From Bacteroidetes bacterium GWB2_32_14 (GTDB lineage Bacteria > Bacteroidota > Bacteroidia > Bacteroidales > UBA12077): a DNA stretch of 64,000 bases. Numbering within the stretch: position 1 is the stretch's first letter; every line of letters begins with the position of its first letter. A model generated the notes under the pieces. It made no database searches. It was not told the origin of the DNA and was given only the letters and a program-made list of their open reading frames with translations. The DNA is taken from NCBI GenBank assembly GCA_001768235.1, contig MENK01000024.1, positions 246,919-310,918 of the forward strand. Reading direction: 5' to 3'. Position numbers and translations under genes: made by a program. This document shows, in pieces, positions 8,461 to 17,973 of this stretch.

Positions 8461-10749
8461 TTATCCTAAATATTTCATAATCATGTTGATTAATTTAGCT
8501 TCGTTTATAGGTTTCGAGATATAATCGTCGCATCCTGATTTTATTGCTTTATCTTTATCTCCCTGTTGCGCGTAGGCCGTTTGAGCGATAATTATTATTT
8601 CGGGATTTAACTCCTTAATTTTTGCAGAAGCTTCGTAACCATTTAGCCTTGGCATTTTTAAATCCATTAAAATTAATGAAATTTCCGGATGTTTTTTAAC
8701 CATTTCAATGGCTTCTATTCCATTGGAGGCTTTAAAATTCTTTATTCCCAAGTTATCAATAATTTCTTTTAAATACAAAAAGTTTATTTCTTCATCGTCA
8801 ACGATTAAAATGGGTGTAAACGTATTTAATTTGGGTTTACTAATCAGTTTGGTTATTTCGGGTGATAATTTTTGAACTTCTTCGGTTTTACCAACCGGTA
8901 TTGTAAAATAAAATACAGATCCTTTGTTTAAGCCGGATTCAACCCATATTTCCCCGCCAAGTTTTTCTACCAGGGCTTTGGATATGGATAAACCCAAACC
9001 GGTTCCCCCGTAGTTTCGTGACGAACCTTCATCGACCTGGCGGAACCTGTCGAAAATAATTGACTGGTGCTCCGGGGCAATACCAATTCCGCTATCTTTA
9101 ACATAAAACTCAACTTCGTCTTCATCTTGTTTTACCGAATATCCAAATTGAATACCCCCATCGAGTGTAAATTTGAGTGCGTTGTTTAACAGGTTTGTAA
9201 TAATTTGCTGTAAGCGCACTTTATCGCTTTCGATAAAAAAAGAATGTTTTTTTGAACCTTGTATAAGTTCAAAATCAAGATTTAAGCTGTCAAGTTTGGG
9301 TTTATACAAGGTAAAAGTATAATCCATTATTTCGTTGAGATCAAAAATACCTTTTTCAATACGAATCTGCCCGGTTTCAATTTTCGAGATATCAATAATA
9401 TCATCAATAATTGATAAAAGCTGGGTTCCGCTTTTTCGGATTATGTCTAAAAAGAGTTCTCGTTTTGTATCATCGATACTATCACGTACCAACATGTCTG
9501 AAAATCCTAAAATGCCATTCATCGGGGTACGAATTTCGTGGGAGATGTTGGCAAGGAATGCTGTTTTTAACCTGTCGCTTTCTTCGGCTTTTTCTTTGGC
9601 TTCGATTAATTCATTCAACATTCTTTTCTTTTCGGTAATATCATCAATAATAGCTACAAAATGGGTTATTACATTCTTTTCGTCAATAATTGGTGAAATG
9701 ATTACATTTTCCCAATAAATATTTCCGTCTTTCTTTTTATTTACAAGTTCACCCTGCCAATTTTTCCCTGATAAAATTGTTTTCCACAAATAGTCGTAAA
9801 ATTCTTTGGATTGAATGCCTGACTTTGAGATGTTGGGATTTTGCCCGATTGCTTCATCGTAGCTGTAACCTGTAATTTCAGTGAACCTGGGATTTACATA
9901 CTCGAAAAATCCTTCCGGGTTTACAATTGCAATACTAACAGGGCTTTGTTCTATTGATTTATTAAGTAACTTAACTTTCTCTTCGGCTTTTTTTCTTTCT
10001 GAAATATCGTGAACGATCGAGTAAAGCAGGTTTTTCCCTAATGATTTTATTAACCCGGAATATACTTCAACAGTACGTTTTTCTCCATTTGCCAGGTAAT
10101 GATCGATTACAAATAAATTCTTTTCACTATTTATTGCAAGCGAATATATTTTTTTAAGCTCTGTCTCTGAAAGCCTGTTTATATCTTTCATAGTCATGCT
10201 TATTAATTCATTGTATGGCCAGCCGTAAAATTCGCAAGCTGCCGGATTGGCATCGACTATTTGCCTGGTTTCCGGATCAATAATTAGTATTACTGCCTTG
10301 TTGTTATGGAATAATGATTTATAGCGTTCTTCACTTTCTTTCAAGTTGTTTTCTATAACCTGTTTTTCTAATTTAATCTTATTTTGTTTAACAGCTTCCA
10401 TCACTGCAAAAGGCAAACGGGTAATGTTGTCTTTTAAAATATAATCTGTAGCACCTGCTTTCATGCATTGTACAGCAGTTTCCTCGTTAATTGATCCTGT
10501 TAATACAATAAATGGTAAATCCGGGGAAATTTCTTTTGATATTTTTAATGCCTGCATGCCATTAAATAAAGGCATTGAATAATCTGAGATAATAAGGTCG
10601 GGATTATAATCTTTTAACTCTCTTATAAAATCATTTTCTGTTTCGATTCTTGTATAATCAAATTCGATGTTGTATTTTTTTAGTGCCCTGACAGCCATTT
10701 CGGTGTCAACCGGTTGATCTTCTACAAATAAAAATTTATACTTATCCAT
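8461..10749 (-). CDS. Hybrid histidine kinase, REC-PAS-PAS-HisKA-HATPase-REC
   Basis: Cytoplasmic hybrid kinase of 762 aa. Domains in order: N-terminal receiver (about 1-125, FVEDQ and LIISDYSMP with the phospho-acceptor Asp), two PAS domains (about 145-255 and 265-375), a HisKA H-box with His404 (SHEIRTPMNGIL), HATPase_c (DSGIGI and GGTGLGLSIS), and a C-terminal receiver (about 645-760, ILIVDDEE and LMDLKMP). No membrane segment is visible. It can accept phosphate at one end and pass it through its own kinase to a second receiver. It lies 11 bases downstream of a receiver-only gene, a plausible partner. Confidence 0.93.
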   Translation of the reverse strand: MDKYKFLFVEDQPVDTEMAVRALKKYNIEFDYTRIETENDFIRELKDYNPDLIISDYSMPLFNGMQALKISKEISPDLPFIVLTGSINEETAVQCMKAGATDYILKDNITRLPFAVMEAVKQNKIKLEKQVIENNLKESEERYKSLFHNNKAVILIIDPETRQIVDANPAACEFYGWPYNELISMTMKDINRLSETELKKIYSLAINSEKNLFVIDHYLANGEKRTVEVYSGLIKSLGKNLLYSIVHDISERKKAEEKVKLLNKSIEQSPVSIAIVNPEGFFEYVNPRFTEITGYSYDEAIGQNPNISKSGIQSKEFYDYLWKTILSGKNWQGELVNKKKDGNIYWENVIISPIIDEKNVITHFVAIIDDITEKKRMLNELIEAKEKAEESDRLKTAFLANISHEIRTPMNGILGFSDMLVRDSIDDTKRELFLDIIRKSGTQLLSIIDDIIDISKIETGQIRIEKGIFDLNEIMDYTFTLYKPKLDSLNLDFELIQGSKKHSFFIESDKVRLQQIITNLLNNALKFTLDGGIQFGYSVKQDEDEVEFYVKDSGIGIAPEHQSIIFDRFRQVDEGSSRNYGGTGLGLSISKALVEKLGGEIWVESGLNKGSVFYFTIPVGKTEEVQKLSPEITKLISKPKLNTFTPILIVDDEEINFLYLKEIIDNLGIKNFKASNGIEAIEMVKKHPEISLILMDLKMPRLNGYEASAKIKELNPEIIIIAQTAYAQQGDKDKAIKSGCDDYISKPINEAKLINMIMKYLG

Positions 10750-10760
10750 GATTGTGATTT

Positions 10761-11201
10761 TTAAATTATAGGACTTTGGTTAAGGAGCAACCAGTATAAA
10801 CCGAAATTTTTAATGGCTTCAACAAATTGGTCGAAATCAACAGGTTTGGTTATATAACTGTTAACACCTAGTTTGTAACTTTCAATAATATCTCTTTCTT
10901 CTTTGGATGAAGTAAGCATTATAACTGGAATTACTTTTGTTTTATCGTTTGATTTTAATTCTTTTAATACTTCCAAACCATCAACTTTAGGGAGTTTTAA
11001 GTCGAGCAGGATTATTTTGGGCAAGCTGTGTGAAACATTGTTTTTTAAACAATTATGAATTAAACTTAACGCTTCTTCGCCATCAGTAACATGAATTATG
11101 TTATTTGCCAGGTTGTTTTTCTTTAATGCCCTTATTGTTAGTTCTGCATCGTTTGGATTGTCTTCTACAAGCAAAATCTCTATTTCATTAAGATGTTCCA
11201 T
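10761..11201 (-). CDS. Receiver-only response regulator (Rcp1-like)
   Basis: 146-aa single receiver with no output domain. It shows the acidic pair in LLVEDN, the phospho-acceptor Asp in ILLDLKLP, the Thr/Ser switch in MLTSS and the Lys in ITKPV. The extended alpha-4 loop and the [16 protein letters not shown] block are typical of regulators that pair with PAS or phytochrome kinases. It is 11 bases upstream of the hybrid kinase, probably in the same transcript. The 185 bases upstream, toward the kinase at 11387, hold no gene and no clear TAnnTTTG promoter. Confidence 0.93.
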   Translation of the reverse strand: MEHLNEIEILLVEDNPNDAELTIRALKKNNLANNIIHVTDGEEALSLIHNCLKNNVSHSLPKIILLDLKLPKVDGLEVLKELKSNDKTKVIPVIMLTSSKEERDIIESYKLGVNSYITKPVDFDQFVEAIKNFGLYWLLLNQSPII

Positions 11202-11386
11202 ATTTTATTGTTTGTTAAGTAAATATATGCTTTTTGTATGGCAGATTCAAGTTTTTTATCGTGTATGAGTGTTTGTTTTACCTTTTTGCAATACAAAATT
11301 TATTGATATTTAAATATGGCTGTTAGTATTCTTCATTTTATTCAGATTTAGGTATTTCCATTATTACAAATAATTTAACAATTCAT

Positions 11387-13960
11387 TTATTCTTTATCTT
11401 TATCAGGAAAACTGAGATAGAAGGTTGATCCTGCTCCTAATTCACTTTCGGCCCATACTTTACCACCGTGCCGGTTTATTATTCGTTTAACAATAGCTAA
11501 ACCCACACCTGTTCCTTCGAATTCACTGTCTTTATGTAAACGTTGAAAAACGCCAAATAATTTAGATTCGTACCTTGTATCAAACCCAACGCCGGAATCT
11601 TTTATATAATAAACAACCGATTTATTTTCGAAATAAGCCCCAACTTCAATCGTGCACTTATCGCTATTTCTCGTAAATTTAATCGCGTTACTGATTAAAT
11701 TAATCCAAACCTGTTTAAGAAGTACAATATCACCATAAACTTCGGGTAAGTTATCTGCTGTAAATTTGAATTTTTGTATAGTTTCTGGAGTGCTGATTTC
11801 GTTATATATTTGATGAACAAACTGGTTCATGTTTATTTTGTTTAAATGCATATCGTTACGGCTAATCTTCGATAATTGCAATAAATCCATGATGAGCTGG
11901 TCCATTTTTTTCGTGTTATCGCGGATTACATTCAGGAGCCTTAATCCTTCAGCATCAAGTTTATCGCCATAATCTTCAATGAGGAATCTTGAAAATCCAT
12001 CGATAGCCCTGAGCGGGGCTTTTAGATCGTGTGATACGGTATATGTAAATGCTTCGAGTTCTTTATTTGCTTCTTTCAGTTTTTCGTTAACCTTTTGTAT
12101 TTCGTCTCTCGATTCATTTATATCTTCAAGTAAAAAAAGTAAGGCATCCTGCGATTCTTTCAGTTTTAAAGTTTGTTCATTCAACATGGTTGTTCTTTCC
12201 TGTACAATTTTTTCCAGGTTTTCGTGATGTTGCCGGAGTTCGAACTGAACAGATTTAAGTTCGTCGATATCGGTATGAGTGCCTAACATCCTGGTCGGGT
12301 TACCATCTATATCCCGTTCAACAATTTTACCTGTTGATAAAATCCATTTCCATTTGCCTTGTTTCGTTTTCTGGCGGAATTCAATTTTGTAATCCGAAAT
12401 AATTCCGGCAACATAATCTTTAAAAGCTTGTGCAGTTAGTTCAAGGTCGTCGGGGTGAAGCCTTTCAATCCATGCCTGATTTGTTTCATGGAGCTCTGAC
12501 GGATTGTACCCTAACATAATTGCATATTCATCATTAATTATGGTTTCACCGGTTAGTAAATTTAAATCATATATGCCCTGTTTTGAAGAACTAATAGTTA
12601 ATCTTAACCTTTCTTCGCTATCGCGTAATGCTTTTTCTGCTTTTTTTCGTTCAGTAACATCCATAATTATTGTTAAATAAGCAGGTGTTTCTCCATAATC
12701 AACCTTTTGTAAGTAAACTTCAACCGGGTATTCTGTATTATTTTTTCGACGATGAATGGTTTCGAAATATATTTTGGGTTTTAAATCTTTTTCAACGGAT
12801 TCAATTAAATCTTTGAATTGATTTAATGTATATAAGGGTTTAATATTCAGGGGAGTCATTTCTTTTAACTCGTCTAAGCTATACCCGATATTTTTTATTG
12901 CTCCTTCGTTAACATCAATGAACTTGAAATTTTTTCGCGAGAAAATATATATTTCGTTCAAAGATTCCTGGATGATCTTATTTAAATTTGCTGATTTTTC
13001 TTCTGATTTTAACCTGTCTGTAATATCATGAATAATAGAAAATAAAACTGTTTTATTTTCTATCGTGGTTGAACCACTATAAACCTCTACATTTCTTATG
13101 CTTCCGTCTGACTTGCGGTGTTTGAAAATAAAATACCCTCTTTTATTTTCAAGTGCCAGGTTCATTTCTTTTTGAATTTCGACACTTGAAAGTGTATTGA
13201 TGTCGGTTATATATAATTCATTTTTAAATTGTTGATAAGTATATCCGTAAAATGAAGTTGCAGCGGGATTTGCATCCAATATTTTATTTGTACCGGGGTC
13301 TATAATAAGCATTATGGCATGGCTGCTCATAAACAGGTTTCGAAATCTTTCTTCGCTTTCTTTTAAATCAATTTTATTTTTCCAGTTTTCTTCCCTGTTA
13401 ATTAATAAAAATCCCAGTAAAACAGTACCAATTGGATAGATGGTTAATGCCGGTAGTGCAATATTTTTAAATATTAACCACATTTTATCTCCAGGTAATA
13501 GAAAAATACACAGAAGCATTACTATATGAACCGATATTCCCAGTTTTAAAAATTCGTACAGGCTATTTTCTTTTCTAAAATCAGGCCTTAGTTTTCTCCA
13601 TAATATCCCGATAGCTCCTGACGATATAATTGTTGCCACTCCCATAAAAACACCGTCGCCACCCAGTGTAACCCTGTAAATTCCTGTAATAAGCATTGCA
13701 ATAAGGGTTGGAATTGTTCCAAAAAATAAACCTGAAACCGAAAGCATTATTGTACGGGTATCAAAAACAAGCCCGGGGGCTAAAATCCAAGGGGTGAGCA
13801 TTAAAATGATACCAATAAAACCAATGATAAGGCCGGTTCCTAATTTATAAATTACAGAATCCCGCTTTTTGTATTTCATCCATATATAATCATATAGCAT
13901 ACTAAAAGCAAGTAGTATTGCAATATTCTGAATTAATCCGAGTATTATTGAACTTTTCAT
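11387..13960 (-). CDS. Membrane histidine kinase with 5TMR-LYT sensor and three PAS domains
   Basis: 857 aa. The first 190 residues hold several hydrophobic segments with the pattern of the LytS-type 5TMR-LYT sensor (GLFFGTIPTLIAMLITGIYR, then GGDGVFMGV). PAS domains follow at roughly 203-320, 325-440 and 445-570 (the last PAS_3-like). A coiled coil then leads to HisKA with His644 (SHDLKAPLRA) and HATPase_c with DSGVGF and GTGVGLAIV. There is no receiver, so it must hand phosphate to a separate regulator such as the receiver-only proteins beside it. In Gram-positives the LytS sensor responds to extracellular or cell-wall cues; the ligand here is unknown. Confidence 0.93.
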   Translation of the reverse strand: MKSSIILGLIQNIAILLAFSMLYDYIWMKYKKRDSVIYKLGTGLIIGFIGIILMLTPWILAPGLVFDTRTIMLSVSGLFFGTIPTLIAMLITGIYRVTLGGDGVFMGVATIISSGAIGILWRKLRPDFRKENSLYEFLKLGISVHIVMLLCIFLLPGDKMWLIFKNIALPALTIYPIGTVLLGFLLINREENWKNKIDLKESEERFRNLFMSSHAIMLIIDPGTNKILDANPAATSFYGYTYQQFKNELYITDINTLSSVEIQKEMNLALENKRGYFIFKHRKSDGSIRNVEVYSGSTTIENKTVLFSIIHDITDRLKSEEKSANLNKIIQESLNEIYIFSRKNFKFIDVNEGAIKNIGYSLDELKEMTPLNIKPLYTLNQFKDLIESVEKDLKPKIYFETIHRRKNNTEYPVEVYLQKVDYGETPAYLTIIMDVTERKKAEKALRDSEERLRLTISSSKQGIYDLNLLTGETIINDEYAIMLGYNPSELHETNQAWIERLHPDDLELTAQAFKDYVAGIISDYKIEFRQKTKQGKWKWILSTGKIVERDIDGNPTRMLGTHTDIDELKSVQFELRQHHENLEKIVQERTTMLNEQTLKLKESQDALLFLLEDINESRDEIQKVNEKLKEANKELEAFTYTVSHDLKAPLRAIDGFSRFLIEDYGDKLDAEGLRLLNVIRDNTKKMDQLIMDLLQLSKISRNDMHLNKINMNQFVHQIYNEISTPETIQKFKFTADNLPEVYGDIVLLKQVWINLISNAIKFTRNSDKCTIEVGAYFENKSVVYYIKDSGVGFDTRYESKLFGVFQRLHKDSEFEGTGVGLAIVKRIINRHGGKVWAESELGAGSTFYLSFPDKDKE

Positions 13961-14057
13961 GTGTTAATTTTTATTTTTTTATTAAGGTCACATGGAATAT
14001 GCCATGAAATAATCATTTTTGTTTTGTGTGAAATTTATTTCTCATGGCTATTTCATA

Positions 14058-15707
14058 TTAATCGGTTTGTTTTTTATTTGGACTTTCAATGCTTCTCAGC
14101 TTTGTTTTAAGCTCGTTAATCCGATGTTCTCTCCCGAAAAACAGCTTGTTTATTTTTTCTAATTCTTCATTTGCTTTTTTTAATTCGCTTGTTCGTTTTT
14201 CTACTTTTAATTCCAGCTCATTGTAAAGTTTTATGTTTTCAATTGAAATTGCAGCTGTTTCTGCAATTGTTTCGAGTAATTTTATTTCAAAATCAGACGG
14301 GGTGTGTTTTTCTTTCCAGTAATTACCAATTGCACCCAGCGAAGTGTTTGAAAATATAGGTATCATAACCAGACTCTTGACAAATGTTTCTTTATAAATC
14401 TTAATAGGTATCCTGGAATCTTTATAAATGTCTTCAATGATAACTGTTTGCCTGTGTATCATAGCCCAACCGCTTATACACGATGCCATAGGATATTTAT
14501 TCCCTTTCCAGAGTGGTTCTATGGCATCTTCGTCGGCATAGAAACATAAATCATCATCGCGTAAAACAAAAGTTACTCCGTCTGAATTTATTAATTTGCG
14601 CAAGGATTCTTTTATAATTTCCTGAATAGATTCAATGTTCCTGGCTGAAGCGAGTTTTTTATTTACACTGATTAATTGATTTAATTTGTTATTTAAATCT
14701 TTGATTTTTTGCTCGTTCTGTTTATGTTCTGTAAAGTCTCTTATTATCATGCTGGTTCGTAATTCGCTGTTTTTGTCGGTAAAGATGGTTGATGTTATCT
14801 CAACAGGGAATTTAATATTTCCTTTTTTCAGCATGGTAAGTTCAACGGTAGCTGTTCCTTTTTTATCTCTTTCTTCAAGAGCCGGTTTCAATCTTTCGTC
14901 TGTTAAATCGACTATCCCGTTTCTGCCTTGTTGAATTATTTCTTCTTTTGTTTTTCCAAACATCTTGCAGGCTGCCGGGTTTGCGTCATGTATGGCCCCG
15001 TCCGGGGATGTTAATAAGATTGCATCTTTAGATTTTTCGAAAAGAGAATGATACCGGGTTTCACTTTCATGTAATGCCAGTTCTGCATTTTTTCGTTCTG
15101 TAATATCCATAAATGTTCCATAAAACCGAACAGGTTCCCCTTGCTCATTGTATTCGACTATTCCTTTGGTATTACAGTATTTTATATTTTTTTTACCTGT
15201 AATTACCCTGAGATCATAATCCAGTGCCCCGTGGTCTTTAATAATTCTTTCAACTTCGTTACGGTAAATAATTCTGTCTTCAGGGTGTATATATTGGGCA
15301 TTCGAGTTATAATCAGGAGTATAATTGCCAGGATTTAATTCAAGAATACGATAAAGTTCTTCTGACCACCAGATGGAATTATTTATCATATTCCAATCCC
15401 AGCTGCCAATACGGGCAGTTTTTTGAGCGATGTTAAACCTGTTTATTAATTCTGTTTTTAATATTTCTGCTTTCAGGATATTTGCATTGGTTTCAATTAT
15501 TTTTTTATACTGTTCGTGAATCAGATAATAAAGCAATAGTGCAGTAACTACTATAAACATCCATCCTTTGTATGTTTGGTATTTTGTCAGGGCATGTGTA
15601 TCTGATGCAATTTTTTCAAGCAAAATGTCAGAAAAAAGAATCCAGATTATTCCAAACACCAAATAAGTGCCTACTATACTTAACGGTTTAGATATCTTTA
15701 AATTCAT
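14058..15707 (-). CDS. Membrane PAS-PAS-GAF protein lacking a kinase domain
   Basis: 549 aa with two N-terminal membrane helices (about 10-30 and 48-65), a PAS_3 domain (about 95-210), a second PAS domain (about 215-335), a GAF domain (about 350-495) and a C-terminal coiled coil. It ends with NKLFFGREHRINELKTKL. There is no H-box and no ATP-binding domain. The C-terminal motif is shared with the proteins at 15751-17463 and 22047-25463. It is a complete reading frame with its own start and stop, so it does not look like a truncated kinase. The output mode is unknown. Confidence 0.9.
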   Translation of the reverse strand: MNLKISKPLSIVGTYLVFGIIWILFSDILLEKIASDTHALTKYQTYKGWMFIVVTALLLYYLIHEQYKKIIETNANILKAEILKTELINRFNIAQKTARIGSWDWNMINNSIWWSEELYRILELNPGNYTPDYNSNAQYIHPEDRIIYRNEVERIIKDHGALDYDLRVITGKKNIKYCNTKGIVEYNEQGEPVRFYGTFMDITERKNAELALHESETRYHSLFEKSKDAILLTSPDGAIHDANPAACKMFGKTKEEIIQQGRNGIVDLTDERLKPALEERDKKGTATVELTMLKKGNIKFPVEITSTIFTDKNSELRTSMIIRDFTEHKQNEQKIKDLNNKLNQLISVNKKLASARNIESIQEIIKESLRKLINSDGVTFVLRDDDLCFYADEDAIEPLWKGNKYPMASCISGWAMIHRQTVIIEDIYKDSRIPIKIYKETFVKSLVMIPIFSNTSLGAIGNYWKEKHTPSDFEIKLLETIAETAAISIENIKLYNELELKVEKRTSELKKANEELEKINKLFFGREHRINELKTKLRSIESPNKKQTD

Positions 15708-15750
15708 GTTTTTTTAATATTTAATTGCTGTTAAAACAGGGAAACAGGTT

Positions 15751-17463
15751 TTAATTTTTATTTCTGGTATTAACAATGTTTTCAAGTTCTTTTATCTTGT
15801 CTCTTAATTCTTTAATGCGTAATTCGCGGCCAACAAATAAGTTGTTCATACGTTCAAGCTCGTCTATTTTTTGTTTTAATTCACTTGTGCGTTCTTCAAT
15901 TTTTTTTTCAAGTTCAGTATTTAATTTAATTATTTCTTCTTTTGCATTTTTAAGATCGGTTATATCAATAACAAATCCCAAAAACCTTTTATCAGAAAGT
16001 TTAACAGCCGAAACTATCCAATGGTTTTTAGAGCCGTTTTTTCGAATATAAGGTATTTCAGCTATAGCTTCTCCTTCATTTTTCACTCGTTCAAAATGCT
16101 GCAAAGCAACGGGTAATGCGTCTTCAATAAACAGGTTAGGGATGCTCATTGTCAATAATTCGTCTATACCTGAACCAGTTATAATGCTTGCAGCGGGATT
16201 TACTTCTAAAAATTCCCCTTTTTCATTTGCAATAAAAACGCCAAGTGGCGAATGTTGTATGTAGCTCTTGAATTTTTCCTCACTTTCCTTTAATGCATCT
16301 TCGACATGCTTTCGTTCGGTAATGTCGGTGGAAGTACCAATATAACCAATTAAATTTCCTTTATCGTCCACTTGGGCAACAGCTTTACCACTAACCCATG
16401 ATATAGTTCCATCGGGCCGTAAGAATCGATACTCAGCCAAAGAAGATTCGCTTTTTTCTACAGCTTTTTGCCATCCTTCTGTTATTATACCGCGATCATC
16501 GGGATGGACGGCATTAATCCAACCATTCCCTTTTGCTTCATTTAAGCCTATGCCGGAAATTTCGCACCATCGGGGATTAACGTAGGTTGTATTTCCGTTT
16601 GCATCAGTTTTAAAAATTCCAACCGGGGCTTCTTCAGTCAGGGCTTTAAATTGTTGCTCGTTTTTTTGTAAAGCGTCTTGGGCATGCTTGCGCTCCGTGA
16701 TATCTTCTATAATTCCCTCGTAGTAAAGTATGGTGCCTTCCTTGTTGTAAAATGCTTTGGCACTCTCGCGAACATAAATGATCGAGTTGTCCTTTTTTTT
16801 CCATGTCGATTCAAATCCTTTGATAAAACCTTCTTCTTCAATATGTTTTATAAATTCATCCCGTTGATGCTTTGTTTCGTAACCTTGCAATTCAATATTA
16901 ATAGATGCCAGATCATCGAAATTATCATAACCTAACATCAGAACAAGGGTTGGATTGGCAAGTAGAATCTTACCATCTGGGGAAGTACGATAGATTCCTA
17001 AAGTAGAATTTTCGAAAATACTGCGAAACCTTTCTTCATTTTCTTTACAACGTTCCTGTGCTTCTTTGTGCTCTTTTATTAACGCGTTATGTTCAAGTAC
17101 CGACTTAATGGTTGGAGAAAGGCCCTGTATGTGTTTAACCGATTTAATTACATAGTCAGCGGCGCCCATTTTCATTGCCTGGATTGCAATTTCTTCGGAT
17201 CCTGTACCTGTAACAATAATTACCGGTAAATCGGGTTTTACTTTTTTCACAACGCCTAAAACCTGGAGCCCATCGAAACCAAGAATGTTAAAGTCGCTTA
17301 GTACCAGATCGAACTCTTTTTCGGAGAGATACTTTTCAAATTTATCCCTATTATCAGCAGAAATAATTTCATATTCACTGTATTCTTTTTCAAGAACATC
17401 GCGTACTAAGATCCTGTCATGAATGCTATCGTCAACATGAAGAATCCGGATTTTTGTTTTCAT
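15751..17463 (-). CDS. REC-PAS-PAS-PAS protein lacking a kinase domain
   Basis: The ORF track starts at 17505, but the Met at 17463 (MKTKIRILHVDD) fits the start of a receiver domain and follows an A-rich leader, so I prefer it (570 aa). A receiver (VLSDFNILGFDG with the phospho-acceptor Asp) is followed by three PAS domains and a coiled coil ending NNLFVGRELRIKELRDKI. There is no HisKA or HATPase domain. It can therefore be phosphorylated but cannot itself phosphorylate, which makes it a candidate relay from a kinase to an unknown partner. It lies 57 bases downstream of a receiver-only gene. Confidence 0.9.
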   Translation of the reverse strand: MKTKIRILHVDDSIHDRILVRDVLEKEYSEYEIISADNRDKFEKYLSEKEFDLVLSDFNILGFDGLQVLGVVKKVKPDLPVIIVTGTGSEEIAIQAMKMGAADYVIKSVKHIQGLSPTIKSVLEHNALIKEHKEAQERCKENEERFRSIFENSTLGIYRTSPDGKILLANPTLVLMLGYDNFDDLASINIELQGYETKHQRDEFIKHIEEEGFIKGFESTWKKKDNSIIYVRESAKAFYNKEGTILYYEGIIEDITERKHAQDALQKNEQQFKALTEEAPVGIFKTDANGNTTYVNPRWCEISGIGLNEAKGNGWINAVHPDDRGIITEGWQKAVEKSESSLAEYRFLRPDGTISWVSGKAVAQVDDKGNLIGYIGTSTDITERKHVEDALKESEEKFKSYIQHSPLGVFIANEKGEFLEVNPAASIITGSGIDELLTMSIPNLFIEDALPVALQHFERVKNEGEAIAEIPYIRKNGSKNHWIVSAVKLSDKRFLGFVIDITDLKNAKEEIIKLNTELEKKIEERTSELKQKIDELERMNNLFVGRELRIKELRDKIKELENIVNTRNKN

Positions 17464-17520
17464 AGTTTTTAATTTTATCACAAACCTGCCTATTGGCATG
17501 GACATTAAGAGTATTTAGGT

Positions 17521-17967
17521 TTACTGATTATCGGGTGGATTAATATTTAACGAAAACCAGTAATCATCAATTTTTCTTACAACGTCTGTAAACCCATCAA
17601 AAGAAACAGGTTTTAGTAAGTAACTGTTTGCACCAATGTCGTAACTTAATGCGCGGTCGCCTTCTTCTCTTGATGATGTAAGAATAATTACAGGAATGCG
17701 TTTAAGCTTTTCCGTGCCCTTAACCTGTCTCAAAACTTCGAATCCATCTATTCCAGGCATTTTTAGATCAAGCAGGATTAAAGCCGGCAATGGAAATTCG
17801 TCCCTGTTGGCATATTTGTCATTCCCAAAAAGGTAATCGAGTGCTTCCTGTCCGTTTCGGGCAACATGAATTGTATTTTTGAGCTTAGCTTCCCTGAATG
17901 CATCTAAAGTAAGCACAACATCCATTTGGTTATCTTCTACTAAAAGTATTTGAGCCAGTTTTTCCAT
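17521..17967 (-). CDS. Receiver-only response regulator (Rcp1-like)
   Basis: 148-aa single receiver: LLVEDNQMD, ALILLDLKMPGIDG with the phospho-acceptor Asp, ILTSSREE and LLKPVSF. It has no output domain. It resembles the 146-aa regulator at 10761-11201 in length and motifs, so the pair is probably paralogous. It starts 6 bases downstream of the YfiR-fused kinase, the obvious phosphate donor. Confidence 0.94.
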   Translation of the reverse strand: MEKLAQILLVEDNQMDVVLTLDAFREAKLKNTIHVARNGQEALDYLFGNDKYANRDEFPLPALILLDLKMPGIDGFEVLRQVKGTEKLKRIPVIILTSSREEGDRALSYDIGANSYLLKPVSFDGFTDVVRKIDDYWFSLNINPPDNQ

Positions 17968-17973
17968 TTTAAA

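Noticed and set aside
17464-17505. Fourteen extra residues at the start of the REC-PAS protein
   Set aside because: MSMPIGRFVIKLKT is not receiver sequence; MKTKIRIL at 17463 is a normal receiver start.
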